Positions 32,961 through 41,556 of a stretch of 64,000 nucleotides of DNA are shown here, one piece after another. The stretch is taken from positions 434,001 to 498,000 of the forward strand of contig CBDBPL010000007.1 of assembly GCA_965208685.1 (NCBI GenBank). Direction: 5' to 3'. A model generated the notes under the pieces. The model saw nothing but the letters and a program-made list of their open reading frames with translations, was not told the DNA's origin and did not search any database. The first letter of the stretch is position 1. The number at the start of each line of letters is the position of its first letter. The stretch is from JAJEFO01 sp965208685 (GTDB taxonomy: Bacteria; Pseudomonadota; Alphaproteobacteria; Rhodobacterales; Rhodobacteraceae). Position numbers and translations under genes: made by a program.

Positions 32961-33779
32961 TCATTTCGGGTCCGTCTCGGAGGCTTGCGGGAGCGGTTGC
33001 CAGACGGGCGTGCGCTTGGCGATGAACGCCTCTATGCCCTCACGGGAATCGCGTTCCAGCAGGTTTTCGACCATGACGCGGGCGGTGTAGGCATAGGCTT
33101 CGCCGAGGGGCAATTCGAGCTGCCTGTAGAACGCTTCCTTGCCGATCTTCAAGGTTGCGGGAGACTTCGAGGCGATCTGCCCGGCCAGTTCCGCAGTGGC
33201 TGCCGCCAGCTGGCCGGGCTCCACGACGCGATTGACGAGGCCGAGCGTTCGGGCCCGTTCGGCGGAAATGGTCTCGCCCGTCAGCAACATCTCCATCGCG
33301 TGCTTCCGTCCGACGTTTCGCGACAGGGCAACCATGGGCGTGGAGCAAAAGAGCCCGATGTTGACCCCTGGAGTGGCGAAGCCGGCATCGGCGGAGGCGA
33401 CGGCGAGGTCGCAGGACGCGACGAGTTGGCAGCCAGCGGCAGTAGCGACACCTTGAACGGACGCGATGACGGGCTTCGGGCAACGGACAAGGGTCTGCAT
33501 CATCTCCGAGCATGCTTCCATCGCGCGTTCGAAGAATGCCCGGCCACCGTCGGGACCTGCCCTTGCCCTTGTGATTTCCTTCAGGTCGTGGCCTGCCGAA
33601 AAGACCGAGCCTTCCGCCGCGATGACGATGACATGGACGCCTCCATTCTCTGCCAGTTCATCCGTGGCGTGACGCAGCCGATCGATCAGTTCGAGCGACA
33701 AGGCGTTGCCACGTGCGGGGCGGTTGAGCCGCATTTCGGCGACGGTACCTGTTTGGGACCTGAGCAGAATGTCGTTCAT
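32961..33779 (-). CDS. enoyl-CoA hydratase/isomerase family protein
   Basis: Crotonase-fold protein of 272 aa, probably acting on acyl-CoA thioesters. The oxyanion-hole blocks are GSVFSAGHDLKEI and VQGVATAAGCQLVASCDLA; the second carries Ala-Thr-Ala-Ala-Gly where canonical hydratases have a Gly-rich turn, and the catalytic Glu pair is not obvious, so an isomerase or other crotonase activity is possible. ATG 33779 is used; an ATG three codons earlier is an alternative. It stands alone, 110 bases upstream of metY on the same strand. Confidence 0.88.
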   Translation of the reverse strand: MNDILLRSQTGTVAEMRLNRPARGNALSLELIDRLRHATDELAENGGVHVIVIAAEGSVFSAGHDLKEITRARAGPDGGRAFFERAMEACSEMMQTLVRCPKPVIASVQGVATAAGCQLVASCDLAVASADAGFATPGVNIGLFCSTPMVALSRNVGRKHAMEMLLTGETISAERARTLGLVNRVVEPGQLAAATAELAGQIASKSPATLKIGKEAFYRQLELPLGEAYAYTARVMVENLLERDSREGIEAFIAKRTPVWQPLPQASETDPK

Positions 33780-33962
33780 TTCGTGCATCCTTCGGCGTTT
33801 CTCGGAACGGGCCGGCGTTCTCCGGATTGTGGCTTGGGCGCTCGGGAATGGCCATAGTTGCGGCCCGTGCCTCTTGCCGGCCACTGAGTCTGCCATTGAG
33901 TTTGTCCCTCAACACTCCGCAGTGTTCATGAAACTGGTGGCATTGCATGGCTTGCGTGAATT

Positions 33963-34799
33963 CTAGGGATTGTCTTCGAGAAAGGTGTCCCGAAGCACTT
34001 CCCAACTTTGCTTCGTGCGTGCGACAAGCAATTCTCCTTGCGACCGGAAGATGGAGTAGGGCGCGCCATCATCGAGCATCGCGGCGTGCAGGCCGGCCTC
34101 TCGACTGATCAGTTCGCCGGCGGCGTGGTCCCACGGTTTCAACAGCCCTGAGATCATGAAATCGACGGCACCCTCCGCCAGGAGCCAGTACTCGTGGCAT
34201 GAGCAGCGAAACGACATGATGCGGTCGAATGCGACAAGCCTTGGAGCAAGCCAGCGCTGCGTCTCCTTCGGGTAAAGAAACAGCGGGACGAAACCCGTCG
34301 TTGGATCGCCCCGCGCGGCCGACGAAATCCGCACGGTCCTTCCGGCGGCGGAATGGCGAAAGGCGCCCCGCCCTGCGTGCGCCATGACCCAGCCGTCGGA
34401 CATGGGATCATAGAGAAGGCCGAAGGCCGTCTTGCCGTCGATTGCTATGGCCATCATCACTCCGAAGAGCGGCAGGCCGTTGGCGTAGTTCCACGTCCCG
34501 TCGATTGGATCCACGATCACCGTGATCTCGCTGTCGGTCATGCGGTCCAGAAGCGCCGGGTTCATGGCAACAGCCTCTTCCCCGACGATCAGCGCGCTCG
34601 GGAAGAGCTGCGAGACCTCTTCGGCAATGCGGTTTTCGGCTGCCCTGTCAGCCACGGTGACCAGGTCGCTTGCGTTTGACTTGCCCTCGATTTCGCTTGC
34701 GGACAGGGAGCGGAAGCGGGGCAGGATCTCTGCGCGCGCGGTGTCGCGGACGAGCGCAACCAGCGCGGCGGCATGGTTCTCAGTGACGGGCGACGGCAT
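33963..34799 (-). CDS. inositol-monophosphatase family phosphatase
   Basis: Mg-dependent, Li-sensitive-type phosphatase of 278 aa. All metal-binding motifs of the family are present: GEEAV (73-77), DPIDGTWNYANG (97-108) and WDHAAGE (223-229). Relatives hydrolyse inositol phosphates, histidinol phosphate, fructose 1,6-bisphosphate or 3'-phosphoadenosine 5'-phosphate. The gene follows the 2H phosphoesterase-like gene at seven bases and ends a six-gene transporter operon, which suggests that it removes the phosphate from an imported or intermediate compound (inference). ATG 34799 gives the normal N-terminus. Confidence 0.9.
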   Translation of the reverse strand: MPSPVTENHAAALVALVRDTARAEILPRFRSLSASEIEGKSNASDLVTVADRAAENRIAEEVSQLFPSALIVGEEAVAMNPALLDRMTDSEITVIVDPIDGTWNYANGLPLFGVMMAIAIDGKTAFGLLYDPMSDGWVMAHAGRGAFRHSAAGRTVRISSAARGDPTTGFVPLFLYPKETQRWLAPRLVAFDRIMSFRCSCHEYWLLAEGAVDFMISGLLKPWDHAAGELISREAGLHAAMLDDGAPYSIFRSQGELLVARTKQSWEVLRDTFLEDNP

Positions 34800-34806
34800 G
34801 TGACCT

Positions 34807-35553
34807 CTACGCATCGGCTTGGCGGGAGCCGAGGTACGCAACCCGCTCGAACGCGTGCATTGTGTCAAAGTTGCAGAGTTCGACCGGCCCGAACGAAATC
34901 GTTCCGACCTCATCGCGAAATCGTTCGGTCAGGTCCTTGCTGAAGTCGGCAATCTCCTCCGCCGTTTCCTGCGTCACCCATTCGACGAGATACGCGAGCG
35001 TGATGTGAAAGACGTAGGCATCAAAGTCCCGCTCCTCGATTCCGGTCGCCTCCGACAGCTTGCAACGTGTCTTGCGCAACGCGTCCTCTTCAGCCTGGTC
35101 TGCGCCGGTCATCGTCACGCTCTTGCCGGCGAAGAGATCGACCATCCGGGCTTGATGACGGGCAGGCAGATCGAGGGCGCTGGCGCGGTCCAGGAGAATG
35201 CGGGTCCGGTCGTCGCGCGGGGCGTCGCGCATTTCCCTGGGCATGGCGCCGTGCATCTCGGTCGTCGATGACAGCCCCTGAAAAATCGTCATGTGGAAGC
35301 TGGACGGCGGCAAGAAGGTGTAGAACCGCTGGAACCGGCTCATCTTTATCTCTTCCTGCATCGCTCGCAGCGCCGCGTGCGCGCGCGATGCGGGGTCGAC
35401 GTGGCAGATGAACGTGTTGCCAGGCCAGTGCTGCACGGTGCCATCCGTGTGGAACTTGCCACCGCCTTCGGGAACCGAAATGCCTTCGGGAAGGGTGCTG
35501 CCCGCGAGTCTTCCGGTCAGATAGTCGATCAGGTCTGGGCGTTCTGGCCTCAT
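34807..35553 (-). CDS. DUF1868 protein of the 2H phosphoesterase superfamily
   Basis: A 248-aa protein with two H-x-T motifs, H87-M-T in SSFHMTIFQG and H183-I-T in YVFHITLAYL, spaced as in the 2H (LigT-like) phosphoesterases that open or form cyclic nucleotide phosphodiesters. Each His-x-Thr lies in a beta-strand-like stretch, as expected. Family function is not established. No signal peptide, so cytoplasmic. It lies 22 bases after ugpC and seven bases before the phosphatase gene. ATG 35553 is preferred; an open frame further upstream overlaps ugpC. The likely substrate is a cyclic phosphodiester related to the imported compound (inference). Confidence 0.82.
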   Translation of the reverse strand: MRPERPDLIDYLTGRLAGSTLPEGISVPEGGGKFHTDGTVQHWPGNTFICHVDPASRAHAALRAMQEEIKMSRFQRFYTFLPPSSFHMTIFQGLSSTTEMHGAMPREMRDAPRDDRTRILLDRASALDLPARHQARMVDLFAGKSVTMTGADQAEEDALRKTRCKLSEATGIEERDFDAYVFHITLAYLVEWVTQETAEEIADFSKDLTERFRDEVGTISFGPVELCNFDTMHAFERVAYLGSRQADA

Positions 35554-35575
35554 TCCGTGTCCTTGCTCGTCTGGG

Positions 35576-36628
35576 TCAATGTCGCTTTCCCGATGCCGGA
35601 TCGAACAGCCGGATGGCACCCTTCATGAAGCGGACAGAGAATGTCTCGCCGGGTGTCATGCGACGGCCAAGCGGGGTTGCAATGCGCAATTCCTGGCCGT
35701 CTGCAAGTGCGGCGACGATCACGGAATGCGATCCCAGGCTTTCGCTGTAGACGGTCCGGCAGGGGATGCCATCGGGCACGATCTCGATGTTCTCGGGACG
35801 GATGCCAAGCGTCACCGGCCCGCGAAACGGCGTTGTCGTCAGGAGGGCTCCGTCCGGGAGCCGGATCCCTGCTCCCTCGCCGTCCGCGACCAGGAGGTTC
35901 ATGGCCGGAGCGCCAATGAAGGTCGCAACGAAGGTCGTGGCCGGGTTCTCGTAGAGTTCCGACGGTGCGGCATATTGAACTATCTCGCCATTGTTCAGGA
36001 GCATGACCTTGTCTGCCAGCGTCATCGCCTCGACCTGGTCATGGGTCACGAAGACCGACGTGGCGCCAATGCGGTCGTGCAGGCGCGTGAGTTCCATGCG
36101 CATGCCGTGGCGCAGCTTTGCGTCGAGGTTCGAGAGCGGCTCGTCGAACAGAAGCACCGAGGGTTCCCGGACGATGGCGCGGGCGACGGCCACGCGCTGT
36201 CGCTGGCCACCCGACAGTTCGGAGGGGCGACGGCCAAGGAGCCCCCGGAGTCCGACGCTTTCGGCAGCGGCTTCCACCCGTTTCCGACGTTCCTCCTTCG
36301 GGACTCCGGCAACCTTGAGGGCATACCCGATGTTGTTGCGCACGGACATGTGCGGGTAGAGCGCGTAGTTCTGGAAGACCATGGCGCAACCGCGGTCCTT
36401 TGGGGCCAGATCCTGCACCTCGCGGCCACCGAACCGAATTGTCCCGGAGGTGACGCGTTCCAGGCCGGCGATCATGTTCAGGAGCGTCGACTTCCCGCAT
36501 CCCGACGGACCGAGGATGACCGTGAACTGTCCGCCGCCGACTTCGGCGGTAAGGCCGGGAATCACGAGATTGCCGCCGTATGCCTTTCGGACGTCCTCCA
36601 GGGCGATGGCATTGCCGGCCATCGTCAT
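35576..36628 (-). CDS. ugpC: Ugp-type ABC transporter ATP-binding protein
   Basis: Cytoplasmic ATPase of 350 aa from the CUT1 group. Walker A GPSGCGKST (40-48), signature ELSGGQRQRVAVARAI, Walker B VLLFDEPLSNLDAKLR, the switch His in FVTHDQVEAM, and a C-terminal TOBE domain with TLGIRPENIEI. ATG 36628 overlaps the preceding permease stop by four bases. It energises import through UgpA/UgpE. MalK/UgpC proteins of this type energise uptake of phosphorylated glycerol compounds or of sugars. Confidence 0.94.
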   Translation of the reverse strand: MTMAGNAIALEDVRKAYGGNLVIPGLTAEVGGGQFTVILGPSGCGKSTLLNMIAGLERVTSGTIRFGGREVQDLAPKDRGCAMVFQNYALYPHMSVRNNIGYALKVAGVPKEERRKRVEAAAESVGLRGLLGRRPSELSGGQRQRVAVARAIVREPSVLLFDEPLSNLDAKLRHGMRMELTRLHDRIGATSVFVTHDQVEAMTLADKVMLLNNGEIVQYAAPSELYENPATTFVATFIGAPAMNLLVADGEGAGIRLPDGALLTTTPFRGPVTLGIRPENIEIVPDGIPCRTVYSESLGSHSVIVAALADGQELRIATPLGRRMTPGETFSVRFMKGAIRLFDPASGKRH

Positions 36629-37545
36629 TTCTCCGACAGGTTGAGGCCGCGCACGATCTGGCGCTGCATGACGCCGATCAGGACGACCGGAATGAAGGAG
36701 ACGAAGAGCGCTCCGGCCATGAGCAAGGGCACGTCTGGAATTCGGTCCGGTTCGGTGTTCGCGAGTTTCGCGAGCCCCACTACCGCTGGCTGAGCGTCCG
36801 GCGTTGCTGCTGCCACGAGCGGCCAGAGATACTGGGTCCAGCCTCCGATGAACCAGAACATGAAGGTCGCAACGAGGGGCGTCCACGAGAGTGGCAGGAG
36901 GATGTCGACCATGAACCGGAAGGGCGACGCTCCATCCATGGCTGCGGCCCGCGGCAGGTCCTTTGGCAGGCTGAGGAAGAACTGGCGGTAGATGAAGACG
37001 GAGGTGGACGAGGTCGCGATGGGCAGCGCTACACCGATATAGGTGTCGAGGAGACTCAGCCTTAATTCGTGCTTCGCGCCGACGGCCCATTCGGCAAGCC
37101 AGGCGAGACCGGTGACGTGCATCAGCCAGTTGAGCGGCATCGCGACGTTCGCGACGATCTGGTAGGTGGTTATGACCAGGAGTTCGAGGGGCAGCATGAC
37201 GGTCGCGATCGTCAGCGAGAAGATGATCCAGTTCCACCGGGATTCGTAGAAGACCAGCGCGAATGTGGCCGTGAAGGCAAATGCACACTTGATCCCTGCG
37301 ACCAGAAGCGAAATCACGATGGAATTCCAGAGCTGTCCCGGCAACTGGGTCTCGGTGACGATCCGTCGCATGTTGTCAAGGAAGCTCGACCCGACATTCA
37401 GCCCGATCCCGCCGGCGCTTACGAACTCTTCGTAGGACAGGGACGCCGTGAGAAACGCGATCACGATGGGCGCAAGGATGAACGCGACGCCGATGACGAG
37501 GATCACGAAGGCCGTTCGGTCAATGCCCCGGGTGTCTTCGACCAT
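36625..37545 (-). CDS. ugpE: Ugp-type ABC transporter permease (UgpE family)
   Basis: Inner-membrane permease of 306 aa. Hydrophobic segments begin at AFVILVIGVAFILAPIVIAF; the cytoplasmic EAA loop is LPRAAAMDGASPFRFMVDIL, typical of MalG/UgpE proteins. ATG 37545 follows the stop of the first permease by five bases with a GAGGTAGAGGAG Shine–Dalgarno stretch. An open frame upstream of this start overlaps ugpA. The periplasmic loop after the first helix (about 40 residues) is longer than average for the family. Confidence 0.93.
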   Translation of the reverse strand: MVEDTRGIDRTAFVILVIGVAFILAPIVIAFLTASLSYEEFVSAGGIGLNVGSSFLDNMRRIVTETQLPGQLWNSIVISLLVAGIKCAFAFTATFALVFYESRWNWIIFSLTIATVMLPLELLVITTYQIVANVAMPLNWLMHVTGLAWLAEWAVGAKHELRLSLLDTYIGVALPIATSSTSVFIYRQFFLSLPKDLPRAAAMDGASPFRFMVDILLPLSWTPLVATFMFWFIGGWTQYLWPLVAAATPDAQPAVVGLAKLANTEPDRIPDVPLLMAGALFVSFIPVVLIGVMQRQIVRGLNLSEK

Positions 37546-37550
37546 CTCCT

Positions 37551-38432
37551 CTACCTCTCGTACTTGACGAATCTTTCGAGGCGGAACTGAAGGATCACCA
37601 TGGCAATGACAAACATCATCAGGAGTGCCGTCTGCGTCGCGGCGCCGGAAAGGTCGTAGGCCTTGAAGCCATCGACATATATCTTGTAGATCAGGAGGTT
37701 CGTGGCGCCGCCGGGGCCGCCCTGTGTCATCGTGTCGATCAGGCCGAAAGCCTCGACCACCGTGCCGACGAATTCCAGGACGAACGTAAGGAAGAGCTGT
37801 GGCGTCAGAAGCGGCAACTGCAGGTCGACGATTCTTCGCCACGGCCCGGACCCGTCCATCGCGGCCGCCTTGGCGAGCCCGTCGGGGATGGCCTGAAGTC
37901 CCGACAGCAGGATGATGAAGTTGAACGGAATGCCGTTCCAGACCTGCGCGACCAGGATCGTCGCGAAGGCGTCGCCCCCGTCGATCCGAGGATTCCAGAT
38001 TCCGGGATGGATTTCGTTGAGCGGCGCGAAGATGCCGAGAAAGGGGTTGAAGATGAAGACGAAGACCACGCCGATCGACGCCCCGGCGACCGCCTTGGGC
38101 CAGATGATGATGTTGCGCGCGGCCTGGCTGATCCGGATGCCCCGGTCGGCCGCAAGCGCGAGGATCAGCGACAGCCCGATGGCAAGCGTCGGGGCGATCG
38201 CCATGAAGATCAGCGTGCGCCACATCGCGTTCCAGAACTCCGGGTCGGACAGGACCCGGTCGTAGTTCTGGAATCCCACGAATTCCGATCCGCCGCCAAA
38301 GGGGCGTTCGAGGAACAATGACCAGAAGAACGCAAGAGCCACCGGGATGTAGAAGAACATCGCGATCAACGCGAGGATCGGCAGGACAAGCGTCCAATAG
38401 CTCCACCGGCCGGTGTAGAAACCTTGTGTCAC
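37551..38432 (-). CDS. ugpA: Ugp-type ABC transporter permease (UgpA family)
   Basis: Inner-membrane permease of 293 aa with six membrane segments (TLVLPILALIAMFFYIPVAL first) and the EAA loop IPDGLAKAAAMDGSGPWRRIVDL. The motif FGLIDTMTQGGPGGATNLL is a strong MalF/UgpA marker. It lies 58 bases after the binding-protein stop; the gap contains a hairpin at 38451-38474. Confidence 0.93.
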   Translation of the reverse strand: MTQGFYTGRWSYWTLVLPILALIAMFFYIPVALAFFWSLFLERPFGGGSEFVGFQNYDRVLSDPEFWNAMWRTLIFMAIAPTLAIGLSLILALAADRGIRISQAARNIIIWPKAVAGASIGVVFVFIFNPFLGIFAPLNEIHPGIWNPRIDGGDAFATILVAQVWNGIPFNFIILLSGLQAIPDGLAKAAAMDGSGPWRRIVDLQLPLLTPQLFLTFVLEFVGTVVEAFGLIDTMTQGGPGGATNLLIYKIYVDGFKAYDLSGAATQTALLMMFVIAMVILQFRLERFVKYER

Positions 38433-38450
38433 TCCCGCTGTCCCGGATCA

Positions 38451-38474
38451 GGACGGGGTGCGGCCACCCCGTCC
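38451..38474 (-). terminator. intercistronic hairpin after the binding-protein gene
   Basis: Perfect 10-bp stem GGACGGGGTG / CACCCCGTCC with a 4-base loop, between the binding-protein stop (38491) and the permease start (38432). No U-run follows. Probable attenuator or mRNA-stabilising structure. Confidence 0.68.
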
Positions 38475-38490
38475 GAGTTACATTGCCGCG

Positions 38491-39795
38491 TCACGGAAGC
38501 TTTGTGCCGCGGTATGTCTGTTCGAAACGACGCAGAAGCTCGTTGCCGCGGGAGACCGCGTTGTCAAGCGCTGCCTGCATGGTCTGGTCGCCGTTGAACG
38601 CCTTCTGGGTCTCTTCCTTGAAGATTTCGCGGAACTGAACGTAGAAGCCGAGCCGAATGCCACGCGAGTTCTCGTCCCCCGGCTGGTTGAGCGAGGCAAC
38701 CCCCATCTCGGCCGTCGCGAATTCCAGGGTGTCCGCCTTGCCGCTTGCGACGAGCGATGCGAGTGCGGCCTTGGTGACCGGCATGTAGCCCGTCCGCCGT
38801 GTGAACTCGATCTGCTGATCCGCGCCTCGGACGAAGTTGAGGAAGGAAATCGCCGCCTCGTAGTCGGCGTCATCGTGGCCTTTCATCACCCAGATCGCGG
38901 CGCCGCCGATCAAGGTGTTTCGACGATCCACGCCGTCGTACATCGGCGCCATGGTGATCCTGACCTTGTCTCCGAGCGCGGCGTATGCGGCGCCGTACGA
39001 TCCGGTCGACGCCTCCATCATCGCGCATTCGCCTGCATTGAAGGCGGCGTTGTACTTTCCTGCCACGGTGTCCTGGTCAAGCTTCACGAGGCCCTCTTCG
39101 CGCCACTTGGAGAGGTTCAGCATGTGGTCGGCGACGGGTCCTTCGTTGAATGTGTATTCCGCGTCGAGGCCGCCGTATCCGTTGTTGTTGGTCGCGATCG
39201 GCGCACCGTGACGGGCGCTGAACTGCTCGAGAACGCGCCACGGATGCGCGTCCGAAGTGAACGGGCATTCGACGCCTGCGGCCTTCAATTGGCGGGCGGC
39301 TTCCATCACGCCTTCCCAGGATTGCGGGATTTCCTCGACACCCGCCCCGCGCAGCATTTCCATGTTGGCGTAGAAGATCAGGGTCGAGCCGTTGTAGGGC
39401 TGCGAGAACAAGTCACCCGAAGAGGTTTCGTAGTACGACCTCGCTCCGTTGATGTAGTCGTCCCACGGAGCGTCCGGCATGATCTCCTGCACCGGCACGA
39501 CGGCGTCCGAGAGCATGAGGTCCAGGGTGCCGGCGTCGAAGAACTGGATCAGGACGGGGTGCTGGGCCGAGCGGTACGCGGCGATGGCCTTCTGCATGCC
39601 TGCCTCGTAGCCGCCTTGGCCTACGCAGGTGATCTTGTGGTCGGAATGCGCATCGTTGAACGCCGCGCAGTGCGCCTGGATTGCCTCTTCGATTTTTCCG
39701 GTGTTACCATACCAGAATTCGATTTCGGCAGCGTGGGCTGCACTTGCCCCTGCCAGAAATGCGGTTGCGCATGCCGCGAAGCTAAGTTTGGTCAT
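38491..39795 (-). CDS. ugpB: Ugp-type ABC transporter substrate-binding protein
   Basis: Periplasmic receptor of 434 aa, family 1 (maltose/UgpB-like). The signal peptide MTKLSFAACATAFLAGASAA ends at AHA, and the mature protein starts EIEFWYGNTGKIEEAIQAHC, like glycerol-3-phosphate receptors. Also seen are YNGSTLIFYANMEMLRGAG and the FLNFVRGADQQIEFTRRTGYMPV block near the C-terminus, which is typical of UgpB. ATG 39795 has AAGGAG six bases upstream. The downstream phosphodiesterase- and phosphatase-type genes suit a phosphorylated ligand such as glycerol 3-phosphate or a glycerophosphodiester. Confidence 0.92.
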   Translation of the reverse strand: MTKLSFAACATAFLAGASAAHAAEIEFWYGNTGKIEEAIQAHCAAFNDAHSDHKITCVGQGGYEAGMQKAIAAYRSAQHPVLIQFFDAGTLDLMLSDAVVPVQEIMPDAPWDDYINGARSYYETSSGDLFSQPYNGSTLIFYANMEMLRGAGVEEIPQSWEGVMEAARQLKAAGVECPFTSDAHPWRVLEQFSARHGAPIATNNNGYGGLDAEYTFNEGPVADHMLNLSKWREEGLVKLDQDTVAGKYNAAFNAGECAMMEASTGSYGAAYAALGDKVRITMAPMYDGVDRRNTLIGGAAIWVMKGHDDADYEAAISFLNFVRGADQQIEFTRRTGYMPVTKAALASLVASGKADTLEFATAEMGVASLNQPGDENSRGIRLGFYVQFREIFKEETQKAFNGDQTMQAALDNAVSRGNELLRRFEQTYRGTKLP

Positions 39796-39935
39796 GGGAG
39801 TCTCCTTGCGGTCAGAGGTGGTAGGATGTTCGCAGTTTACAAGACGCATCCGTTTGTTACAAGTGGTGTGTGAATAAAAAAACACATAAAGTGTGAAAGA
39901 TCTGTGACGGCAGCAACTGGAATTCGGAGAGTGAC
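39796..39935. promoter_or_regulatory. divergent regulatory region between ugpB and the ROK regulator
   Basis: A 140-base AT-rich stretch inside otherwise GC-rich sequence. It holds CACATAAAGTGTG near 39882-39894, with CACA/TGTG arms around TAAAG, and TGTGT...ACACA flanking an A-run near 39867-39886. These are candidate ROK operators for both directions. No -35/-10 pair is clear. Confidence 0.45.
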
Positions 39936-41099
39936 GTGGATGCACGTGCATACAGACCGGAAGATCTGATCTGCGACAGATACTTGCGCGACCAGGGTGC
40001 AGGCGAGGTCGCCTCAAGGAACGAACGTGCAATCCTGCGTCAGATCTGGCGAAGGCCCGGCTTGCAACGGTCGGATCTGGTCAACGGGATCGGTCTGACG
40101 CAGCAATCGATTCACCGGATTGTCGATCAGCTGGAAAGCCGGCACCTCATCGCGCTCGGCCCTCCGGTTCCGGGCACCGGTCGCGGGAAACCCAGCCCAA
40201 CCATTCGATTGAATCCCGGGTGGGGGCTCTCGGCGGGCATATCGCTCGAGACCGACAGTGCCGGAGTCACGGTCATGGACGTTTCCGGCCGTTACCGCAC
40301 GCGCCGCATTGATCTCGATGACGTGGGGCGCCTTGCTGGTCTGCGCCGCATGGATCAAGCGCTTGAAGAGGTCCTGGCGGAATTCAACGCGACCCGAGAT
40401 GACCTGTTCGGCATCGGGTTCGGCATAACCGGCTTTCGCGTAGGCGGAACCCGTTTCAATCCGCCAGTGCCATTGGAGGATTGGGCCCTGATCGATTTAG
40501 GCCCGTTGCTCTACGAGTTCTTTGACGTCCCTGTCTGGGTTGAGAATGGCGCGAACTGCTCGGCGCTTGCGGAGGCGACCCTCGGATTGGGTCGCAGGGT
40601 CGCCGACTTCGCCTATCTCTCGTTCAACTACGGATTCGGGGGGGCGGTAATCTCGGATGGGGCGCTGCTTAGGGGGTTTCGTGGAAATGCGGGCGAGTTC
40701 TCGGCGATTTTGGACATTGAAGACAATGAGCGCCGCCCGGCGCTTGGTATCCTCCTGAGGGAGATGCGGGCGCAAGGCGTTGAAATCAAGTCGATTGCCG
40801 AGCTCCGGCAGTCCTTCGACCCGTCATGGCCTGGTGTCGAGGCCTGGGTCGATGCAGCACTTCCCTGCTTCAACCGCGTGGTCAATGCGCTTTCGGCCAT
40901 CGTCGATCCGGAGGTGATCGTCCTCGGTGGACAGATTCCGCGGGCGCTTGCGAAGACTTTTGTTGCGGGAGCCGAGTTTTGGAGCGAACCGAGATTTGGT
41001 GTTGAGCGCCAAGTCCCGCGCATCGAAATCTCCGAACTCGATGACGAACCGTCCTCCATTGGAAGCTCGACTCTGCCGATCGCGAGCTGCTTGCTGTGA
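39936..41099 (+). CDS. ROK-family transcriptional regulator (NagC/XylR type)
   Basis: A 387-aa repressor. The N-terminal winged helix-turn-helix (NERAILRQIWRRPGLQRSDLVNGIGLTQQS, split here only to describe) precedes the ROK kinase-like domain with ENGANCSALAEATLG and SFNYGFGGAVISDG. In place of the usual zinc-binding CxCGxxGC motif it has a degenerate stretch (NAGEFSAILDIEDNER), which suggests no zinc finger. GTG start at 39936. Divergent from ugpB; it probably senses a sugar or sugar phosphate and controls the ugp–2H–phosphatase operon. Confidence 0.87.
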   Translation: MDARAYRPEDLICDRYLRDQGAGEVASRNERAILRQIWRRPGLQRSDLVNGIGLTQQSIHRIVDQLESRHLIALGPPVPGTGRGKPSPTIRLNPGWGLSAGISLETDSAGVTVMDVSGRYRTRRIDLDDVGRLAGLRRMDQALEEVLAEFNATRDDLFGIGFGITGFRVGGTRFNPPVPLEDWALIDLGPLLYEFFDVPVWVENGANCSALAEATLGLGRRVADFAYLSFNYGFGGAVISDGALLRGFRGNAGEFSAILDIEDNERRPALGILLREMRAQGVEIKSIAELRQSFDPSWPGVEAWVDAALPCFNRVVNALSAIVDPEVIVLGGQIPRALAKTFVAGAEFWSEPRFGVERQVPRIEISELDDEPSSIGSSTLPIASCLL

Positions 41100-41556
41100 C
41101 GAATGCTTGGGGGGCCATATGCTCAACTTCGCCGCCCGTCAGGCCCACTTCTCCTGTCCGGAACACGGCATCGAGCGAGGCGTCCACGCAAACGATGCCG
41201 ACGGGAACGGCGATCTTGCATGGCGGGGGCTTCGTGGGGACCATGAACCGGAACAAGAGACGTATGCGCATCGTTCAGGTTCCCGCTTGCCGAGAACTGC
41301 CGCAGTGGCGAATTGAACAAGCCGGCACCGGTTTCCTTGGAGGCGGCGTGCCGTGAGTACGACGTTCGGCTGAGGTGACGGTGCCCGCTCGCGGGGCGCA
41401 TTTGCGTCCGTGGCGCCATTCATGCGACCTGCGGCAGGCACCGAGAGACAACGCTGGCGCCAACACCGGCGGTTGGACAGCCTGCATCGCCGCGGTTCCC
41501 GGCCTTTGCGGAGAGTTTCGGGCCGCGAGATTGCATGCGCGATAGTCTGGGCGGAC
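41100..41556. other. gene-poor stretch between the ROK gene and a peptide-type permease
   Basis: About 460 bases separating two convergent transcription units. Several overlapping short frames exist on both strands, none with a domain that I can name. No terminator with a T-run is evident. Confidence 0.45.
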
